64,000 nt of DNA. Origin: Aldrovandia affinis (taxonomy: Eukaryota > Chordata > Actinopteri > Notacanthiformes > Halosauridae). The translations under genes and the position numbers were made by a program. Below, piece after piece: positions 58,394 to 64,000 of the stretch. The notes under the pieces are model-generated. The model searched no databases, had not been told where the DNA came from, and worked only from the letters and a program-made list of their open reading frames with translations. How positions within the stretch are numbered: position 1 is the first letter of the stretch; each line of letters begins with the position of its first letter. The DNA lies in assembly GCA_029706075.1 (NCBI GenBank), contig JAINUG010000031.1, forward strand, positions 310,001 to 374,000, read 5' to 3'.

Positions 58394-59846
58394 TGTATGA
58401 CATTTTTGTTTCTAATATAATTCTTATTTTACATTCACATATCACATATAACAATAGCAGATGACAATGGGAAATGCTTTTCTCAAGTAAAATCCACCAA
58501 ATATAGTATACCTATCATGATGGCAAAAACATCAAAAGGTGTCTGTGGAATTACTGAAAACTGGCATGAATGGTTATCGTTGGTCTTACATTCTAAACCG
58601 ATCTGATGTGACTGCTGAGCAGGACACACAATGATCTTCATGCTTGATTAAACATCATCTTGCTCCTCTACCATAAAAGCAGTAACCCAGTTCCACTCCC
58701 CAACAGCACAAAAGCCAGTGTTTTCCCCTACAATGTTACAGGGCCGCTGTCTCATTTCTGTGAGAAATCCCTCATCACATTTAAAAATAAATATGCGCAA
58801 ACATTTTGAAAATGTATTGAAGTTCTAATTTCCATAAACAACATGTCATGAATGTTGTCATAAACAACATTTAATCATATTAATTAGCTCAGGAACAAAA
58901 TACATTTCAACATGAGTGACACATGCGAACGTTCCTTTCATTTTTTCAGGGTAACGTTACAGGATGCAGGAGTGTGGTATGATATCAAGTGGACGACGTC
59001 TTTTTGTTAACTATTAGGCATGCCGTTTTCTGCAATCCCCAAAATGATCATGTCTGTGTTTGTTGAGGAAAAAATAATACTTGCACTTCATTGTAAGTCA
59101 AATGTAAATGTGGAAAATACAGTATGAAAATAGATTTTTTTAAGACAAGAAGCCATTGACAAGCGATGCTGTAACAATTGGTGGTAAGAGAAATACAGAA
59201 AGGTAAAGCATTGTCAGCCAGGCTGGAATCTTCAATAGCTAAATGACCCTAAGGACTGTCCTTGGTACTATCCAAGTGCACACATAAGATGTTGATTATT
59301 AGTTAGTTAGTTATTGCCCATTAACTGCAGCCTAAATGAAACTCCTGACTTAGCCTGTAGTCGCTCTCCTGCATTAGGACAAAACAGACCTTCACAAAAG
59401 ACTGCACAGAGACCATCTGGTAGCCTGCATGTGAATCAGCATAAATAGACCACCAGTTGCTGGAATCAACCACAAGGAGGGTATTATTACAATCTCATTA
59501 TTGCAATCTTTTGATCGAAGCATGAGTCCTGTTGCTTTAGCACACTCCCACGCAGGCTTTCTGATTGATGGCCTGGACATTCATTTCTGTAACTTGACAG
59601 ATCTGTAGATGATTTGCCGTGTCCGTTTCAATTTGGAATCCTGATCTTAGAAATGAGAATAAATTCTGGTGGTGAAGTAATGTTGATCCTTGTTTATGCA
59701 GCATGTGTGTTTGGGCAACTTAACATGGAACTTGTATTAGAAGTGGGGCGGATTTATGGTTGTCAGCTAACCAGAATCGAGTATTCATCCAAGCCTCCAC
59801 GGCTTGGTAAATTTATACATTGAACTCCAGTCTGATAAACATTAGG
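58391..59846. other. Spacer, nothing recognised
   Basis: AT-rich; frames at 59392-59580 and 59614-59823 have no known motif. Confidence 0.4.
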
Positions 59847-60450
59847 GTGTGAGGTTCCGGATAAGGACCGAGACGCAGATCAGGATTAGGCAAAGAATAG
59901 TTTAATGGAGGCAGAGGTCAACACCAGAAGTCAGGGTAGCGAAAGTACAAAATCAAAAACCAAAGAGAAGTCACAAAACAATCCAAAAGTCAAAACCGGT
60001 AAAACAGAGAAGGCAAACAAACAAAATCGGCAGGCAAACTCGAAGTGAAAACAGAAGGGGTGTCTAAGGAAAATGCTACAGACTCTGGCTTACTCGAAAT
60101 CGGCACAGGGAATGAAGATCAACGTTCTGACGGGGAATGAGCATAAACACTGAACTTAAATACAAGCAGGGCAGGGAAACACAATAGGAATCAGGTGTGA
60201 CTGGGAGGAGAGAGGGGTAGGAACACAGGTGAAAACAATGGGATTCGTTAATACCATAACGAGGGGAAACGAAAGACACGGACTGGGAATAACACAACAC
60301 ATAGACAATAAACGACCTGGAAGAGCAGGCAGACACGTGCATAGTTAGAAGGGGAGGAACGCATATATAAATCTGCGTGCGAATGAAGTGAAACATGAGA
60401 AGCGTACAGGGATAGGACAACGAGAGAGAGAACGATAGCGATAGTTAGAA
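59847..60450. repeat. Purine-rich LTR-like interspersed repeat
   Basis: The block starting GGTGTGAGGTTCCGGATAAG GACCGAGACGCAGA and containing GGCAGAGGTCAACACCAGAA, then ACAAAATC- and CCAAAAGTC-rich sequence and GGTGAAAACAATGGGATT, has the look of an antisense LTR or 3' UTR of a fish retroelement that I have seen in this style but cannot name. No coding part or paired copy is present in the window. Minus-strand frame 60076-60420 is not a gene. Confidence 0.35.
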
Positions 60451-60789
60451 GCGTGAGATAATTAGTGATTAGTAGTGTTAGTAACTTAATCTAAATCCCT
60501 AATGTTAGTAGTTAAGTTGGTTAGTACTATATACATCTAACTAATATATACAAAGTGTAATAGAAAGTAAGAAGGAAGTAAAACGAGATAATAAGCTAAG
60601 ACGGAAAAACCGAAACATAGAATCTCCCGAAGTGCATGACAAAAGCCAAAAATTTGACTCAAAAATTAATAAAATGACCCAGACCCTCAATACCAATAGC
60701 CAGGAAAACATTGCCACAACATGACAGATAAACACTGCTTAGACCATCTCACTCATTGCAAAATCAACGGGAGCTTGTGTTGGCTCGAT

Positions 60790-61020
60790 TTCTTTTAGTT
60801 TTTTAGGAAAAGATCATGAGGGACGGAGCCCGAAAAACAATTGTACAGCACCTGCACTGATTCAAAGAACTCTGCCACCAGTTGTATGTTTTTAACGCAG
60901 TCCACCAAAACAAGATTTGGACGATGAGCGTGGCAATGGATATACAGTGCCTGTGGGACATCTTTTCTGAATTTATCTTCTACACCGTTATGACAGCCTG
61001 ACATAACGGCTGCGCCGTCA
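60790..61020 (-). pseudogene. hAT-like DUF4371 transposase relic, downstream half
   Basis: Minus strand from 61020: YDGAAVMSGCHNGVEDKFRK, then DVPQALYIHCHAHRPNLVLV and DCVKNIQLVAEFFESVQVLY NCFSGS, ending in a stop near 60795. YDGAA-MSG-xxGV and IHCHAHRLNLVLVD are hallmarks of the DUF4371/ZMYM-like hAT transposase group. The upstream half continues beyond the Tc1 insertion at 62218. Confidence 0.75.
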
Positions 61021-61022
61021 TA

Positions 61023-62217
61023 CACTATATGGCCAAAAGTCAGTGGACACCTGACCATCACACCTATATGAGCTTGTTGGACATCCCATTCTAAAACCAT
61101 GGGCATTAATATGGAGTTGGACCCCCCTTTGCGGCTATGACAGCTGTCACTCTTCTGGGAAGGCTTTCCACAAGATTTTGGAGAATTTGTGCCCATTCAG
61201 CCAAAAGAGCATCTGTGAGGTCAGGCACTGATGTTGGACCAGAAGGCCTGGCTCGCAATCGGCGTTCTATTTCCTCCCAAAGGTGTTAAATGGGGATGAG
61301 GTCAGGGCTCTGTGCAAGCCAATCAAGTTCCTCCACACCAAACTCGTCTAACCATGTCTTTATGGACCTCGCTTTGGGCACAGGGGCACAGTCATGCTGG
61401 AACAGCAAAGGGCCTTCCCAAAACTGTTGCCACAAAGTTGGAAGCTCCTAATTGGCTAAGATCCTGTAGCATTAAGAATACCCTTCACTGGAACTAAGGG
61501 GCCTATCCCAAACCCTGAGAAACAGCCCCAGACCATTATCCCTCCTCCACCAAACTTTACAGTAGGCACTATGCATTCCGGAAGGTAGCGTTCTCCTGGC
61601 ATCCGCCAAACCCAGAATCGTCCATCTGACTGCCAGATAGTGAAGCGTGATTCATCACTCCAAAGAACACGTTTCCACTACTCCAGAGTCCAGTTTCGGC
61701 GTGCTTTACACCACTCCAGCCGACACTTGGCATTATGCATGGTGATGTGAGGCTTGTGTGCAGCTGCTCGGCCATGGAAACTCATTCCATGAAGCTTCCG
61801 ACGCACAGTTCTTGTGCTGATGGTGCTTCCAGAGGCAGTTTGGTACTCTGTAGTGAGTGAGGCAGCAGATTTTTATGCGCTATGCGCTTCAGCACTTGTC
61901 GGCCCTGCTCTGTGAGTTTGCGTGGTCTACCACTTTGTAGCCGAGCTGTTGTTGCTCCTACGCGCTTCCACTTCACAATAATAGCACTTACAGTTGACCG
62001 GGGCACATCTAGTAGGGCAGAAATTTCACGAACTGACTTGTGGCAAAGGTGGCATCCTATGACAGCTCTTTACAAACCATTCTGAATTCTAAATGTTTGT
62101 CTGTGGAGATTGCATGGCTATGTGCTGGATTGTATGCACCTGTTGGCAATGGGTGTGGCTGAAACAGCTGAACTCAATAATTAGTAGGGGTGTCCACTGA
62201 CTTTTGGCTATATAGTG
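61023..62217 (-). mobile_element. Tc1-like transposon, second copy of the 43-kb family, decayed
   Basis: TA at 61021-61022 and 62218-62219; ends CACTATATGGCCAAAAGTCA and CACTATATAGCCAAAAGTCA. Length 1195 bp. It retains the 5' region (CCCTACTAATTATTGAGTTC and onward) lost in the 43-kb copy. It interrupts a hAT-like reading frame: removing it and one TA joins ...CVAQC to YDGAAV... in frame. Confidence 0.9.
61120..62090 (-). pseudogene. Tc1-like transposase, broken copy
   Basis: Pieces: [20 protein letters not shown] with [15 protein letters not shown] (62006-61900), then a shift; MAEQLHT... in another frame is a shadow of [17 protein letters not shown] is followed by TAG instead of a Gln codon near 61680. 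A deletion removes about ten bases in the ATGYEDILA region near 61468, and AACACC after a TAA replaces the EHL part of NPIEHLW. The nucleotide match to the intact 43-kb copy is very high by eye, so the two diverged fairly recently. Confidence 0.85.
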
Positions 62218-62219
62218 TA

Positions 62220-62560
62220 GCATTGAGCAACGCACGTATTGTGGTCAATGTTGCATTTATTAAGTGTCAGTTTGATTGTTTTTAAAAGCGAATCAGCGTC
62301 TAATCCATCGGCTGGAGTGAAATGTAAGAATTCTTCCAGTGCAACATCATTGTGCAAATAACGTGCCACCACAGACATCTGTTCTTTTTTTGCTGACGTC
62401 CTTACTTTCGTCGACTATCAATGCAAACAGTCCAGCTTCCCCTATTTCACTACTTTTTTTTCTCCCTAACCATATTTGCCATAATTTCAATTAACTCGTT
62501 CTGTATACCATGGTGAGTATATGCATTTATGGGATTCTCTGATATTTTTTGTTGTGTAAA
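62220..62560 (-). pseudogene. hAT-like DUF4371 transposase relic, upstream half
   Basis: Minus strand: ELIEIMANMV, then SSEIGEAGLFALIVDESKDV, SKKEQMSVVARYLHNDVALE EFLHFTPADGLD and CNIDHNTCVAQC up to the Tc1 insertion. The GLFALIVDES-DVSKKEQ motif carries the first catalytic Asp position of DUF4371 proteins. Homology weakens beyond about 62530. Element ends were not found. Confidence 0.7.
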
Positions 62561-63109
62561 AGTTTAATGAGATGAATGTAACGTACGTAGGCTAGTTATA
62601 GGTACTCTCGTCTTGCGAGACCCCCCCCACACACACACACACAGGGCCTCTACTACAGAATTATAAAATAATTCTCGGCTGGTAGTTATCTTGATTTAAA
62701 GTGTTTAATGAAAATGTAAAATTGTAAGGAAATGCTTGGGGGGGCTGTGCCGGTGCTATGCAAATTCCTTTTGCAGCTCATTTGGTGTTGTTTCCCTCTA
62801 GCATGCCGTTTCACATCTGGATCCCTTAGCTAGCCACCTAGTAATGTGAAACTTTGTAGATTCTGCTGAAATGTAGCTAACTGTGTGATTCAATCTACTT
62901 CCCCTGTCCCCGACCTCTCTACCCCACTCCCCGTAAAGGCACTGCACTCTGATCTGAGAGGGGTGCCACTGATTACAAAGGTGTTGGTGCTAAGCTGGTT
63001 AAAAATCTTGACCACGTAATGAATATTTGAATATTTTCACTTTTTCATATTTTCATCCGAAATATTGGGACAGATAGCTTCCTGATTATGTGATCGACAA
63101 GCATTAGCT
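62561..63109. other. Spacer with short (CA)n
   Basis: C-run plus (CA)n at about 62621-62642. Nothing else recognised. Confidence 0.4.
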
Positions 63110-63114
63110 TGGTT

Positions 63115-63605
63115 CTGGTCACCCTTGTAGAGCAGTGGTTCTCAACCATGCCGTATCACTATGCACCCTGCTCCTTCTGAAAGCATGTGTGGGCTTGGAT
63201 AGTACTTGGATGAGAGACCTCCAGGGAAAACTAAGATGAGATGAGATGAGATAATACTTTATTGTCTGCTAACACAGAAAATTGTTTTGCATCCAAACAG
63301 CTTCCCATACACCACCATATTACATATAAACAAAACATAACAACACAAAACATCAGTACATATTATTACACAGTCTTATTGCACTTCCCTAGTTATTGCA
63401 CATGGTGTGCACTCTATTGCCGATTCAGCAGTTTAATAGAATACGGAACAAAAGATACTGCTGAAAGTGGTGTTAGTGGGCCTGTAGGGGGTGGTCTTCC
63501 CTCTGGACAAGATAAAGCCCCAATGCCCCAGTGTGGTGAGACACTGTCATTTGGATGAGATGTTAAACAGGATTCCTGACTCACTGTGGTCATTAACTCC
63601 TTAAC
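63115..63605 (+). mobile_element. 5S-rRNA-headed SINE (SINE3-like), split by a LINE tail
   Basis: 63192-63231 reads GGCTTGGATAGTACTTGGAT GAGAGACCTCCAGGGAAAAC, close to the 3' half of vertebrate 5S rRNA, which holds the internal Pol III promoter. After the interruption the body continues with TACTGCTGAAAGTGGTGTTA GTGGGCC, CCAATGCCCCAGTGTGGTGA and TTTGGATGAGATGTTAAAC, which follow in order in 5S-headed fish SINEs as I know them. The 5' half of the 5S region is poorly conserved. Confidence 0.65.
63238..63451 (-). mobile_element. LINE 3' UTR insertion with (ATCTC)n tail
   Basis: Read on the minus strand the segment ends ACAATTTTCTGTGTTAGCAG ACAATAAAGTATT and then ATCTCATCTCATCTCATCT. The GACAATAAAGTATT end resembles the LINE 3' UTR near 39535-39560 (GATGAATAAAGTTTT). 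The pentamer AAGAT occurs at 63233-63237 and 63452-63456 as a likely target duplication. It splits the 5S-headed SINE. Confidence 0.6.
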
Positions 63606-63746
63606 TGTAACTGACCCGCCGGCTAAATCGTATAACAGGTTCTTCTTTAAGTATACGGTTAAATGTAAAATATGAACATGCATTATATGCACAGATTGGG
63701 TGGAAGCTTGTCTTTTCAGCAGTAGAGGCCAATTCACGTGGGATTT

Positions 63747-63922
63747 CATGAATTGATATATGATATAATCATATATGCCATTTAGCAGAAGCTTTTATCC
63801 AAAGCGACTTACAGTAGTGAGTGCATACATTGTTTTCAGTATATGTGGTCCCAATGGGAATCGAACCCACAACCTAAGCATTGTCAGCGCCATGCCCTAC
63901 CTACTGAGCCACACAGAACCAC
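63747..63922 (-). mobile_element. Short tRNA SINE, family C, best-preserved copy
   Basis: Perfect 8-bp duplication TGGGATTT (63739-63746 and 63923-63930). Minus strand: perfect A box TGGCTCAGTAGG (63900-63911) and perfect B box GGTTCGATTCC (63857-63867). Next come a linker of about 50 bp, the hairpin CGCTTTGGATAAAAGC, and a CTGCTAAATGGC tail with AT-rich end. It probably could still be read by RNA polymerase III. Confidence 0.85.
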
Positions 63923-64000
63923 TGGGATTTAACTAGGGTATTGTTTTCAAAAATCCTGTACCGATTCAAGGCAGGGTACTCTTGGAAAATAGCTGCTCCT

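Noticed and set aside
60795..61196. 133-residue minus-strand frame joining a Tc1 end to a hAT domain, as a fusion protein
   Set aside because: The join is simply the insertion boundary of the Tc1 element; no promoter or sibling fusion is visible.
63192..63232. 5S rRNA gene
   Set aside because: Only the 3' half is conserved and it leads into SINE body sequence.
63857..63911. A and B boxes as a genuine tRNA gene
   Set aside because: The sequence does not fold into a full tRNA, continues into a LINE-type tail and has a target duplication, so it is a SINE. The same holds for the other tRNA-like heads.

Overview
This is a window of eukaryotic nuclear DNA, almost certainly from a ray-finned fish. 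The evidence is the mobile-element content: many Tc1-like DD34E transposons flanked by TA duplications, tRNA-headed SINEs with A and B boxes and clean target-site duplications, LINE and SINE tails carrying the L2-type 3' stem-loop with a GGATA loop described for the eel LINE UnaL2, V-SINE-like cores, a 5S-rRNA-headed SINE, Tigger/pogo, hAT and THAP-type DNA elements, and Gypsy-like LTR debris. The background is AT-rich, CpG-poor and full of short ORFs with no bacterial gene organisation. I found no host protein-coding gene that I can name. The only intact long reading frame is a Tc1-like transposase of 336 residues at about 43.2-44.2 kb.

Layout. 0-8 kb: AT-rich spacer, L2-type LINE tails, a GC-rich unclassified block (3.4-4.2 kb), a compact palindromic MITE (4326-4795), a pogo/CENP-B-type HTH remnant and three tRNA SINEs. 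8-24.8 kb: mostly unique-looking non-coding DNA with a Myb/SANT-like relic (11.0-11.2 kb), an exon-like open block (12.6-12.9 kb) and a CpG-rich island (about 17.3-19.1 kb) holding minus-strand splice-donor matches; this island is the best candidate for a host promoter or first exon. 24.8-33.2 kb: a SINE split by an L2-type LINE, two decayed Tc1 elements, a Tc1 C-terminal relic and more SINEs. 33-42 kb: spacer, then a LINE that seems split by a 2.5-kb composite of older elements. 42-48.5 kb: a densely nested cluster: Tc1 fragments, a CR1-like LINE tail split by the intact Tc1 element, a Tc1 element split by a Tigger-like element, and a THAP-encoding element. 50-54 kb: SINE, two Gypsy-like fragments in opposite orientation (one with an LTR end and a tRNA-Pro-type primer binding site) and another SINE. 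57-64 kb: a deleted Tc1 element, an LTR-like purine-rich repeat, a hAT/DUF4371 relic split by a second copy of the Tc1 family seen at 43 kb, and a 5S-headed SINE split by a LINE tail.

There is no multi-gene pathway. What the window offers is a well-preserved stratigraphy of insertions within insertions: at least five nestings can be read from TA or longer target duplications, which gives a relative age order for LINE, SINE, Tc1, Tigger and hAT families. I saw no evidence of a new defence, biosynthetic or regulatory system. All family assignments come from motif recognition by eye; nothing was searched against a database.
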